Shown here in pieces: positions 35,888 through 43,888 of a stretch of DNA of 64,000 bases. Position 1 is the first letter of the stretch. The number at the start of each line of letters is the position of its first letter. The translations under genes were made by a program, and so were the position numbers. Where the stretch lies: positions 868,001 through 932,000 of the forward strand of contig JANSYK010000002.1 of NCBI GenBank assembly GCA_024742485.1, written 5' to 3'. This stretch comes from Alphaproteobacteria bacterium (GTDB lineage: Bacteria; Pseudomonadota; Alphaproteobacteria; Rhizobiales; Rhizobiaceae). Under the pieces are notes generated by a model. The model was not told where the DNA came from and made no database searches. It saw only the letters and a program-made list of their open reading frames with translations.

Positions 35888-37411
35888 GTGACGGACAGCC
35901 AGACATTCCTCGAAACGGGCGACCAAACGGAAGCCTTCGACGTGCTGCAATCCCGGCTGTCCGACATGTTCGAACGGGTTTTTCCCGATGACCTGCATCC
36001 GCGAGCGGTGATGGTCGTTCCAAGCCTCTCGCTCGACTCGGCGGTGCTGTCCAGAATTTCGGGTGTCCATCACTACGAGGAGCGGCTGTTGTGCATGCTG
36101 CTCCTCCTGCGCATGCCGCGCACCCGTGTGGTCTATGTCAGCAGTCAGCCGATTGCCCGGTCGATCATAGATTACTATCTGCACCTCCTGCCGGGCATAC
36201 CGCACCAGCACGCTCGTGACCGGCTCACCCTGCTGTCCTGTCACGATGGATCCGATCGCACCCTGACCGCCAAGATTCTTGACCGGCCGCGGCTGCTTTC
36301 GCGCATCGACGAGGCCCTGGGGGACAAGAGCCTGGCGCATATGATGTGCTTCAATGTCACCGAACAGGAACGGCGGCTGGCGGAACGACTCGGCATCCCG
36401 ATCTACGGGTGCGATCCTGCACTGGAGCACCTGGGTTCGAAAAGCGGCAGCCGCAAACTCTTCCGTGAAGCGGGCCTTTTGCTTGCCGATGGTTTTGAGG
36501 ATCTGACCGATGAGGACGATCTTGCCCAGGCGCTGGCCGACCTGAAGAACCGCAATCCTGCGCTGGACAAGGCGGTGGTCAAACTCAATGAGGGTTTTTC
36601 CGGCGAGGGAAACGCGGTCTTCCGGTTTGGAGGTTCACTGGACGGACGGGCAACAAAGGATTGGATTGCCCAGCGCCTGCCCCAATTGAGTTTCGCGGCC
36701 GATGGGATGAACTGGGAGATGTTTCGCGCCAAGATGCGGGAAATGGGCGGCATTGTGGAGACCTTCATCGAAGGAGACGACAAGCGCTCACCCTCTCTTC
36801 AGTGCCGTGTCGATCCGTCCGGATCCGTTGACCCCATATCCACCCATGATCAGGTGCTGGGCGGTGCGGATGGCCAGGTTTTTCTGGGTTGCCGGTTTCC
36901 CGCCGACAGCGATTATCGCCTGGATATTCAGCGCGACGGCATGAAGGCCGCACGCCTGTTGAAAGAGCAGGGTGTTCTTGGCCGGTTCGGTGTCGATTTC
37001 ATATCGGTGCGCCAGGGCGATAGCTGGAATCATTACGCAACGGAGGTCAATCTGCGCAAGGGCGGAACCACACACCCCTTTATCATGCTGCAATTTCTGA
37101 CCGAGGGTCATTACGATCAGGAAAGCGGCCTTTTCCGGACGCCGAACGGCCAGGCGCGGTACTATTACGCGACGGACAATCTGGAAGCCGACCACTATCG
37201 CGGTCTGACACCCGAGGACCTGATCGATATTGCGGTTAGACGCAATATCCATTTCCACGGTGCCGCGCAGCGAGGCGTTGTGTTTCACCTGATCGGCGCT
37301 TTGTCGGAATTCGGCAAAGTCGGAATGGTCTGCGTCGGCAACAGCCATGAGGAAGCGGAGAAGCTGAGACGGGAAACCGTCGATGTGCTGGACTGGGAGT
37401 GCACGAACTAG
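35888..37411 (+). CDS. ATP-grasp peptide ligase-like protein (PGM1-related)
   Basis: 507 residues from GTG 35888. The ATP-grasp fold is seen in AVVKLNEGFSGEGNAVFRF (nucleotide-binding loop) and YATEVNLRKGGTTHPFIML (metal-binding E-x-N). The N-terminal part (VYVSSQPIARSIIDYYLHLLPG) has the pattern of the PGM1-related peptide ligases known from pheganomycin synthesis and of many uncharacterised homologues. It likely joins an amino acid or peptide to a carboxylate using ATP. No biosynthetic cluster surrounds it, so its substrates cannot be inferred. Its stop TAG is part of a repeat remnant. Confidence 0.8.
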   Translation: MTDSQTFLETGDQTEAFDVLQSRLSDMFERVFPDDLHPRAVMVVPSLSLDSAVLSRISGVHHYEERLLCMLLLLRMPRTRVVYVSSQPIARSIIDYYLHLLPGIPHQHARDRLTLLSCHDGSDRTLTAKILDRPRLLSRIDEALGDKSLAHMMCFNVTEQERRLAERLGIPIYGCDPALEHLGSKSGSRKLFREAGLLLADGFEDLTDEDDLAQALADLKNRNPALDKAVVKLNEGFSGEGNAVFRFGGSLDGRATKDWIAQRLPQLSFAADGMNWEMFRAKMREMGGIVETFIEGDDKRSPSLQCRVDPSGSVDPISTHDQVLGGADGQVFLGCRFPADSDYRLDIQRDGMKAARLLKEQGVLGRFGVDFISVRQGDSWNHYATEVNLRKGGTTHPFIMLQFLTEGHYDQESGLFRTPNGQARYYYATDNLEADHYRGLTPEDLIDIAVRRNIHFHGAAQRGVVFHLIGALSEFGKVGMVCVGNSHEEAEKLRRETVDVLDWECTN

Positions 37412-37472
37412 CCGGTTGTCGATGTCGTTTACGCATCCGGGCTTTGCCAATTCCGCCAAACAGGAACAGCTC
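37409..37472 (+). repeat. Dispersed intergenic repeat, copy E (internal deletion)
   Basis: TAG-CCGGTT joined to the right half of the element: GCATCCGGGCTTTGCCAATT aligned with the 46937-47034 copy, and CCGCCAAACAGG. Hairpin 1 is missing. The TAG is the stop codon of the ATP-grasp gene. Confidence 0.6.
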
Positions 37473-37498
37473 TCGCAGGGCGCTATCCGGCAAGTTGC

Positions 37499-37521
37499 GG
37501 CGGCCGGTAGAGCCGGCCGCC
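37499..37521. terminator. GC-rich hairpin between convergent genes
   Basis: 9-bp stem GGCGGCCGG/CCGGCCGCC with loop TAGAG. No T-tract on either side, so it is at best a weak or rho-assisted terminator for the convergent ATP-grasp and tandem NTF2-like genes. Confidence 0.4.
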
Positions 37522-37526
37522 ACAGC

Positions 37527-38366
37527 CTAGAATTTTCCGTTTGTGTTGGCCGCCTCGCTGTCCGGCAGGATCGGCGATATCACATCCCAGTGCTCGGCGA
37601 TCTTTCCGTTTTCCACGCGGAACAGGTCGTAAAAGGCAGTCGGTGTCCCGCTGATGTCGCCTTCGGACAGCACCAGCACGAAGTTGCCTTCGCCATAAAG
37701 GGCGTGTCGTTTGCTGATCCGCATACTGATGCCGGCATCGGCCAGGGCCTTGAGGCCGGCACCAAGACCACTCACACCATCGGCAATATTGCTGTTGTGC
37801 TGGATGTAAGTATCCCCATCGAAATAGTCTCCGATTGTGTCGAAGGCGCCGCCAATCAGAACGGTGTCGTAAAAATTCGCCACCAGCGCCTTGTTGGCAT
37901 CTGTCTTTTCGCGGTCGCCAATTTCGACGGGACCGTCGGTCTGTGACCGCCCGGAGGGATTGGCTGGTGCCACCGGAGCAAGATTGTCCCAGTGTTCGAC
38001 GATCTTGCTATCCTCGACGCGGAAGATGTCGAAGGCCACCAGCGGCATCTCGCCGAAGCCTTGATAGATGCCATGTGTGATGCCGATATCGCCATCGGCG
38101 AAGACACGGATCATCTGATAGTTGAAGGCCGGATTGCCGGCGATGACCGCCGCCGCGAGACCTTTGAAAGCCTCCAGTCCGGTTGGAACCGTCTGATTGT
38201 GCTGAATGTAAGGTTCGGCGAAATTGCGATCGATGGCATTGATATTCTTTTCGATCATCAATGCGGTCATGGCCTGTTTGACAACCTCACCCGTTTCCGC
38301 GGCGAAAGTGGACGCAGATGGTGTCAGAAGGGCTGCTGCAAGGGCGGCACTTTTAAGAATGTTCAT
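37527..38366 (-). CDS. Secreted tandem SnoaL/NTF2-like protein
   Basis: 279 residues from ATG 38366 with a signal peptide (MNILKSAALAAALLTPSASTFAA). Two SnoaL-like (NTF2-fold) repeats follow: YIQHNQTVPTGLEAFKGLAAAVIAG...VAFDIFRVEDSKIVEHWDNL, and FDGDTYIQHNSNIADGVSGLGAGLKALADAG...FYDLFRVENGKIAEHWDVI. The shared YIQHN...EHWD pattern in each half shows an internal duplication. Function unknown; such proteins bind small hydrophobic ligands or act as cyclases/isomerases. Divergent from a LysR gene 118 bp away, which probably controls it. Confidence 0.85.
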   Translation of the reverse strand: MNILKSAALAAALLTPSASTFAAETGEVVKQAMTALMIEKNINAIDRNFAEPYIQHNQTVPTGLEAFKGLAAAVIAGNPAFNYQMIRVFADGDIGITHGIYQGFGEMPLVAFDIFRVEDSKIVEHWDNLAPVAPANPSGRSQTDGPVEIGDREKTDANKALVANFYDTVLIGGAFDTIGDYFDGDTYIQHNSNIADGVSGLGAGLKALADAGISMRISKRHALYGEGNFVLVLSEGDISGTPTAFYDLFRVENGKIAEHWDVISPILPDSEAANTNGKF

Positions 38367-38484
38367 GGGCTGTAACTCCAATTCAAACGGCAGTGATCTG
38401 CCGCTCCATGAAATATGGTGCATTGCCATTTGCGGCATAAGGTGTCTTAATTCGATTTGATTGTTCGATAGGATGACGGAATAG

Positions 38485-39420
38485 ATGTTGGATCAGCTAC
38501 GCGCTCTGGCGGTGTTTGCAACGGTTGCCGATGCGGGATCGTTTCGCGGTGCCGCACGTCGGCTCGGGATTTCGGCATCAGTTGTCAGCCACCACGTGAC
38601 ATCTCTTGAGCGCTATCTCGATACGCCGCTGATCTACCGGTCGACCCGCAAACTCAGCCTGACGGCTGCCGGACAGCAACTGGCGCAGTCGGCGCGGACC
38701 ATGCTGGATTCCGCGCGAGAAGGGTTCGGACGCATCAGCCGGGAGAGCGCCAGTCCGACCGGTCGTCTTCGCATAACGGCGCCGGCTATCCTGCAATATG
38801 CTCGTTTCGTGACCCGCGTCTCCACCTTCATGAAGCACTATCCGAAGGTGGAATTGTCGATCAATTTCAGTGACCGTCAGCACAACATTGTGGAGGAGGG
38901 GCTGGACCTGGCGCTTCGGATCGGCTGGCTGCAGGATTCATCACTGAAGGCTCGCAAGTTGGCTGATGGAGGTCTGATAGTGTGCGCATCCCCACATTAC
39001 CTTGGGCAACAGCCTGTACTGCACGGCCCGGAAGACCTTGCTCAATTGGATATGATCAATCTTGTGGGCACGCCAACCACCATTCGGCTACAGGCCAGGA
39101 AGGGTAGAAAGACCGAAAGGGCGGTGCGGATGTCCCATCGTATCACGGTCGATTCCGGCTTTGCTGCCAAGCGCATGGCGGTGGAAGGTTGTGGCCTTGT
39201 CATGCTGCCGGATTTCTTTGTCCGAGAATCCATTACCGATGGCAGCCTGGTGGAAGTATTGCCCGAATGGCGTGCCCCGACCTTCGGCATCTATGCCGTC
39301 TGGCCGGACAATGCCGGTACCAACGCGCTGCGAACACTGTTCGTGAATTTCGTCGCGCTGATTGCGAGAACGGAGGAGGAGACGGACCGTCAGATGGTCG
39401 AGATCCCTCATGGGAATTGA
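38485..39420 (+). CDS. LysR-family transcriptional regulator
   Basis: 311 residues with the N-terminal winged helix LDQLRALAVFATVADAGSFRGAARRLGISASVVSHHVTSLERYL and an effector-binding C-terminal domain with VLPEWRAPTFGIYAVWPDN near the end, as in the CrgA-like subgroup. Divergent from the tandem NTF2-like gene. The gap contains ATTCGATTTGATTGTTCGAT, a possible LysR T-N11-A site. The C-terminus overlaps a terminator read on the minus strand. Confidence 0.92.
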   Translation: MLDQLRALAVFATVADAGSFRGAARRLGISASVVSHHVTSLERYLDTPLIYRSTRKLSLTAAGQQLAQSARTMLDSAREGFGRISRESASPTGRLRITAPAILQYARFVTRVSTFMKHYPKVELSINFSDRQHNIVEEGLDLALRIGWLQDSSLKARKLADGGLIVCASPHYLGQQPVLHGPEDLAQLDMINLVGTPTTIRLQARKGRKTERAVRMSHRITVDSGFAAKRMAVEGCGLVMLPDFFVRESITDGSLVEVLPEWRAPTFGIYAVWPDNAGTNALRTLFVNFVALIARTEEETDRQMVEIPHGN

Positions 39421-39422
39421 AA

Positions 39423-39445
39423 AAGGCCCCGGAGAATGGGGCCTT
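39423..39445 (-). terminator. Intrinsic terminator for fadD (minus strand)
   Basis: 8-bp stem AAGGCCCC/GGGGCCTT with a 7-nt loop, followed on the minus strand by TTTTTC. It lies just downstream of the fadD stop and abuts the end of the convergent LysR gene. Confidence 0.75.
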
Positions 39446-39462
39446 AGGATTGGCAGTCGCGC

Positions 39463-39528
39463 GAATGCATCAGCACTTTCAAAGGCCGACACCGCTGTCC
39501 CGTTTCTGACGAAACGTAAAATGGTCTA
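39463..39528 (-). repeat. Dispersed intergenic repeat, copy D (partial, inverted)
   Basis: The reverse complement matches the left two-thirds of the 46937-47034 copy, through GGTGTCGGCCTTTGA and TGATGCATTC, with hairpin 1 CGTTTCTGACGAAACG at 39501-39516. The TAG at 39526-39528 (minus) is the fadD stop codon. Confidence 0.65.
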
Positions 39529-41229
39529 GTCGCGCAATTCCCGCCGCAAGATCTTGCCGATATTCGATTTTGGCAACTCGTCGCGAAACTCGATGTCCTT
39601 TGGGCGCTTGTAGTTGGTCAATCTGTCCTTGCACCACGCGGTAACATCCGCCTCGGTAAGGTCGGGGTCGGATTTGACCACGAACAGCTTGATTCGCTCG
39701 CCGGACTGCTCATCGGGAACGCCGATGGCCGCGGCTTCCAGAATGCCCTCATGGCTGGCCGCGACTTCCTCGATTTCCGTTGGAAAGACATTGAAACCGG
39801 AAACCAGCACCATGTCTTTCTTCCGGTCGACGATCCGGGTAAATCCGTGCTCGTCCATGAAGCCCAGATCACCGGAGCGAAAAAAACCGTCATCGCTCAT
39901 GACGCGCGCCGTTTCTTCGGGCTGGTTCCAGTATCCGGACATGACCTGCGGTCCGCGGATGCAGATTTCTCCGATTTCACCAATCGGCATCGATGTGCCA
40001 TTTTCGTCGCGGATATCAATGTCGGTGGATGGCAGCGGCAATCCGATCGAGCCGCTGAATTCGGGATCGTCAAACCGGTTGGCCGTGGCCACCGGCGATG
40101 TTTCGGACAGTCCATATCCTTCCGAAATCTTGCAACCAGTCAGCTCCATCCAGCGTTCCGCCACCGGCCGTTGCACCGCCATCCCGCCACCCAGCGTCAA
40201 CTTCAGGGACGAAAAATTCAGCTTTTGGAAATCCTCGTTGGCCAGTAATGCATTGAACAGCGTGTTGAGGCCGGGAAGCACATTGTATTCATATTGGCCC
40301 AGCTCCTTCACGAAGCCGGGAATGTCGCGCGGGTTGGGGATCAGGATATTGTGTGCGCCCAGTTTCATCCCCATGATCGCGTTCACTGTCAGGGCAAAAA
40401 TATGGTAGAGCGGCAGGCAGCAGATATAGATCAGCGGTTCCGGCAGTTGCGTCGTGCGGCGCAGGGAATCAAGCCAAACATCATTCTGCTCGGCATTGGA
40501 CAGGACATTCCCGTTTGACAATGTCGCGCCCTTGGAAAGGCCTGTGGTTCCCCCGGTATATTGCAGAAAAGCCGGATCATCGGCTTCGCATTTGGCTGGC
40601 TGGAAGGCTGAACCGCTATATCCAAGGGCCTGTTTGAAGGAAACATGACCGGGCAACGACCATTCGGGAACCATTTTGCGTACCCGGCGGACGACGAAAT
40701 TGACGATATGGCCCTTTATTCCGAGCATGTCGCCCATCGTCGCGACACACACATGTTTGACATCCGTATTGCCAATGACGTGTTGCAGCGTCGTTGCAAA
40801 GTTCTCCAGGATGAAAATGGCCTTGGCACCGGAATCCTTGAGCTGGTGCTGCAGTTCCCGCGGTGTATAGAGGGGATTGACATTCACCACCACATATCCA
40901 GCCTGCAGCACGGCTGCGGCGACAATCGGATATTGCAGGATGTTTGGCATCATCAGGGCAACGCGGTCGCCCTTTTCCAGTCCGAGGGATTGCAGCCAGG
41001 CGCCGATTTTTTGCGCATGACCATCCAGCTCACGATAGGTGATCGTTTTGCCCATGCAGGTGAAGGCGGAGCGGTCGGCATATTTCTGGCAGGCGCTCTT
41101 GATCAGCTCTCCAACCGAACTGTACTCAAGGGGCGGAATTTCGGCGGGCGTACCCGGCGGATAGGATTTGAGCCAGATCTTTTCGCCTGAACCCTTTGCG
41201 GCGCTTTCACTCTCAGAGACAGTTGTCAT
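39526..41229 (-). CDS. fadD: Long-chain acyl-CoA synthetase
   Basis: 567 residues from ATG 41229 preceded by GGGAGGAATAC; a longer frame to 41274 lacks support. ATP/AMP-binding motif LQYTGGTTGLSKGATLSNGN, GYGLSETSPVA, GEIGEICIRGPQVMSGYWNQPEETA and VDRKKDMVLVSGFNVFPTEIEE identify the adenylate-forming FadD family; the C-terminus ends with the catalytic lysine pattern KSNIGKILRRELRD. It activates fatty acids for beta-oxidation and phospholipid synthesis. Divergent from a TetR gene whose operator lies in the same gap, so joint control is possible. Confidence 0.93.
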   Translation of the reverse strand: MTTVSESESAAKGSGEKIWLKSYPPGTPAEIPPLEYSSVGELIKSACQKYADRSAFTCMGKTITYRELDGHAQKIGAWLQSLGLEKGDRVALMMPNILQYPIVAAAVLQAGYVVVNVNPLYTPRELQHQLKDSGAKAIFILENFATTLQHVIGNTDVKHVCVATMGDMLGIKGHIVNFVVRRVRKMVPEWSLPGHVSFKQALGYSGSAFQPAKCEADDPAFLQYTGGTTGLSKGATLSNGNVLSNAEQNDVWLDSLRRTTQLPEPLIYICCLPLYHIFALTVNAIMGMKLGAHNILIPNPRDIPGFVKELGQYEYNVLPGLNTLFNALLANEDFQKLNFSSLKLTLGGGMAVQRPVAERWMELTGCKISEGYGLSETSPVATANRFDDPEFSGSIGLPLPSTDIDIRDENGTSMPIGEIGEICIRGPQVMSGYWNQPEETARVMSDDGFFRSGDLGFMDEHGFTRIVDRKKDMVLVSGFNVFPTEIEEVAASHEGILEAAAIGVPDEQSGERIKLFVVKSDPDLTEADVTAWCKDRLTNYKRPKDIEFRDELPKSNIGKILRRELRD

Positions 41230-41430
41230 GTATTCCTCCCAGGCGGCGCCCGCATTCCCCTCCTGAGCCGGCACCGTCGAATATGATTGTTGCCGCGCTT
41301 TCGCGCTCCTTTGATGTATTGGCAGCGGATCACCGGCGCAAGTGTCATTTTACGTAAAGGTAAGAAAATTGCCCTTCAGATTGGTCGCGCCTCGAAGGTA
41401 CCCATCCGTGGTCTTGACAAGGCGGAAAAA

Positions 41431-41450
41431 TTAATCAAACGTTTAATTAA
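41431..41450. promoter_or_regulatory. 20-bp palindromic operator candidate (TetR-type)
   Basis: An imperfect palindrome with AAACGTTT at its centre and TTAAT/ATTAA arms, 54 bp upstream of the tetR start, overlapping a TTGACA-like element at 41414-41419. It is suited to autorepression of the TetR-TRAP operon and possibly fadD. Confidence 0.6.
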
Positions 41451-41503
41451 CACTGTCAGCGAAACGGTACCAACGGCCGGCAAAGAATGCATGGGGAGGG
41501 TTG

Positions 41504-42160
41504 ATGCAGCCGCAGCAAGCAGCAACGGCACATCACAAGGACAGCCGGGCCGCAATACTCGACTCGGCGGAAGCAGCCTTTGCCGAACTTGGCTATGGCG
41601 GCGCGTCGATCCGTGCGATCGCCCGCGAGGCCAAGGTGAATCAGGCAATGATTCACTACTACTATCAAAACAAGGATCAGCTTTTCACGGCGGTCATCGA
41701 ACGACGCGCCGGCGAGATCAATGCGCGGCGCGACGCGGCCCTGGAACGCCTGTTCGAAGACGGAGTGCCCACGCTCGAAGTGCTGATTGAGGCGCTGTTG
41801 CGGCCGACGATCGAGATCGGCCATGACGATGCGCGCGGCGGAGCCGCCTATGCGCGATTGATCGCATCCTTCAACAATGCTGCCGACGAGCGATCGCGGC
41901 GCGTCACCGCGGACAATTACGATCCCATTGCACGGCGTTCGATTGATGCCATTCGGCGTGTGCTGCCGGAACTCGATCACGCCGCTGCGGTTCGCGGTTA
42001 TCTCTTCTCCATCAGTGTGGCCCTGTCTGTAATGGCGAAAACCGGTCGGGCCAGCCGGCTTTCCGATGGATTGCTGGACGATTTCGATACCGACGAAACT
42101 GTTGCCAGCGCTGTGGCGTTTACCTGTGCGGGCATTCGGGCGCTGGTGAAAGGAACATGA
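41504..42160 (+). CDS. TetR-family transcriptional regulator
   Basis: 218 residues from ATG 41504, with GGGGAGGG just upstream; the TTG at 41501 is in frame but less likely. N-terminal HTH ILDSAEAAFAELGYGGASIRAIAREAKVNQAMIHYYYQNKDQLFTAVI; the C-terminal domain binds a ligand. Located upstream of a TRAP transporter, cyclase and BKACE gene on the same strand, with the stop overlapping the next reading frame. It probably represses this uptake/degradation operon; the ligand is unknown. Confidence 0.93.
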   Translation: MQPQQAATAHHKDSRAAILDSAEAAFAELGYGGASIRAIAREAKVNQAMIHYYYQNKDQLFTAVIERRAGEINARRDAALERLFEDGVPTLEVLIEALLRPTIEIGHDDARGGAAYARLIASFNNAADERSRRVTADNYDPIARRSIDAIRRVLPELDHAAAVRGYLFSISVALSVMAKTGRASRLSDGLLDDFDTDETVASAVAFTCAGIRALVKGT

Positions 42161-42192
42161 AGCAAGTGACGATCCATACAAGGAGGAAAAGC

Positions 42193-43257
42193 ATGAAACG
42201 ACTCATTGCAACCCTGATGACAACGGCGATTTTGGCCGGATTCTCAGGCTCGGTTCAGGCCGAAACAACGATCAACGTCACCATGGCAGCGGGCCACCCA
42301 CCGGTTTTCCGCTGGGTCAAGCATGCCAGCGAGACCTTTATTCCGACGGTCAACAAGGCGTTGGAAGGGACGGATATCAAGATCAACTGGAGCGAGCAAT
42401 ATGGTGGCTCGCTTGCCAAGGTTGGTGGCGTGCTGGAAGCTGTCGAGGAAGGGCTTGCCGAGGTCGGGCTGGTATCCAGCCTGTTTGAAGCTGCCAAACT
42501 CTCCCCGCAGAACGTGACCTACTTCACACCTTTCGTGTCCAGCAACGCCATGGCGGTGTCCAACCTGATCGATGCCATGCATGAAGAAAACCAGGAACTG
42601 CGCAAGGCTTGGGAAGACAACAATCTGGAATATCTCGGCGCCGCCATTGGCATTGATGATTACCTGCTGATGACCAATTTTCCGGTCAACTCGCTCGATG
42701 ATCTGAAAGGCAAGAAAATCGGTGCGCCCGGACCTGCGGTCAATTGGCTCAAGGGCACCGGCGCCATCGGCGTATCCGGCAATCTGACGACCTATTACAA
42801 TGAGCTGAAAACCGGCGTCTATGACGGTGTGATCGTGTTTGCGACGGCAGCGCTGCCGGGCAAGCTCTATGAGGTCGCACCCAACATCACCCGGGTGGGC
42901 TTTGGCGCACAATATGCCGGTGGTATCGCCGCCAACAAGGACTGGTTCGACGCCCAGCCCGAAGCCGTGCAGACGGCACTCCGCCGTGGTGGTGTCGCGC
43001 AGCGCAAGGCCTATCATGAGGACCTTGAGGCCGCCGTTGCCAACGCCTTTGATGTAATGAAATCCAATGGCGCGACCATCAAGGATGTCGGTCCGGAGTT
43101 TCGGATGAAGTGGGCCGCCGGCATGGACAATGTCGCCAAATCCTGGGCTGCCAAACTCGATGAGGAGGGCAAGGAAGGCACCAAGGTGCTCAAGGCCTAT
43201 ATGGATGAGATGCGTGCCGCCGGTGCCAAGCCGGTTCGCGACTGGGACAAGGAATAG
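42193..43257 (+). CDS. TRAP transporter solute-binding protein (DctP family)
   Basis: 354 residues from ATG 42193, preceded by AAGGAGGAAAAGC. Signal peptide KRLIATLMTTAILAGFSGSVQA. The DctP domain includes PPVFRWVKHASETFIPTVNKAL, YGGSLAKVGGVLEAVEEGLAEVGL, FPVNSLDDLKGKKIGAPGPAVNW and the C-terminal helix. Binds an organic anion in the periplasm and hands it to the membrane subunits. Ligand unknown; context suggests a carboxylate that leads to a beta-keto acid. Confidence 0.94.
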   Translation: MKRLIATLMTTAILAGFSGSVQAETTINVTMAAGHPPVFRWVKHASETFIPTVNKALEGTDIKINWSEQYGGSLAKVGGVLEAVEEGLAEVGLVSSLFEAAKLSPQNVTYFTPFVSSNAMAVSNLIDAMHEENQELRKAWEDNNLEYLGAAIGIDDYLLMTNFPVNSLDDLKGKKIGAPGPAVNWLKGTGAIGVSGNLTTYYNELKTGVYDGVIVFATAALPGKLYEVAPNITRVGFGAQYAGGIAANKDWFDAQPEAVQTALRRGGVAQRKAYHEDLEAAVANAFDVMKSNGATIKDVGPEFRMKWAAGMDNVAKSWAAKLDEEGKEGTKVLKAYMDEMRAAGAKPVRDWDKE

Positions 43258-43321
43258 ACGCCGTACCCTGATCGAAAATTCCCTTCGGCGTCCCGGTTCG
43301 GGACGCCGGAGGCCCTGTCTG

Positions 43322-43888
43322 ATGGTGCCGATGCGCAACGCCTTCAAATACATCGAACGTCTGATTGACCGCCTGACGATGGCGTTCAATGTGATCGGCA
43401 CTGTGCTGATCCTGGCGCTGATGGTGCTCATCAATGCCGACGTGATCGGCCGGAGCATCTTCCTGTCGCCAATCTCCGGCGTGCCGGAGCTTGTCAGCCT
43501 GTCGATCGTCGCTATTGTTTTTCTGCAGGTCGCACAGGCCTTTCGCATGGGGCGCTTTACCCGGACCGATGCGTTGCTCAACGCCCTGGAACGAAGAGTT
43601 CCGCGTGTTCGTGCCGGGCTCGAACTGATCTTTTGTGCCGCCGGCCTTTACATTATCGCCGTCCTGCTGTCCGCCAGCTATCCGCTCTTCACCAAGGCTT
43701 TTGAGCGGGGCACCTTTGTCGGGACCGTCGGTGATTTCATCGCCCCGGTCTGGCCGGTCAAACTGGTCATCGTGATTGGTTGCGCGATGTTGATCCTGCA
43801 ACTCGCCCTGTCGGCCATTCGGGCGGCAACCGGCCTTTGGACCGGCACCCGGGCAGACCCGGTGGAAGGCGGCCATGACCCCGTTTGA
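43322..43888 (+). CDS. TRAP transporter small permease (DctQ family)
   Basis: 188 residues from ATG 43322 (ATG 43331 is an alternative). Four transmembrane helices, with the family arrangement IERLIDRLTMAFNVIGTVLILALMVLINADVIGRSIFLSPISGVPELV and VAQAFRMGRFTRTDALL. Small subunit of the tripartite transporter, pairing with the large permease whose gene overlaps its end by 14 bases. Confidence 0.93.
   Translation: MVPMRNAFKYIERLIDRLTMAFNVIGTVLILALMVLINADVIGRSIFLSPISGVPELVSLSIVAIVFLQVAQAFRMGRFTRTDALLNALERRVPRVRAGLELIFCAAGLYIIAVLLSASYPLFTKAFERGTFVGTVGDFIAPVWPVKLVIVIGCAMLILQLALSAIRAATGLWTGTRADPVEGGHDPV

Noticed and set aside
42244-43581. 445-codon minus-strand frame across the TRAP genes
   Set aside because: Antisense to the binding-protein and small-permease genes, which have strong family matches.
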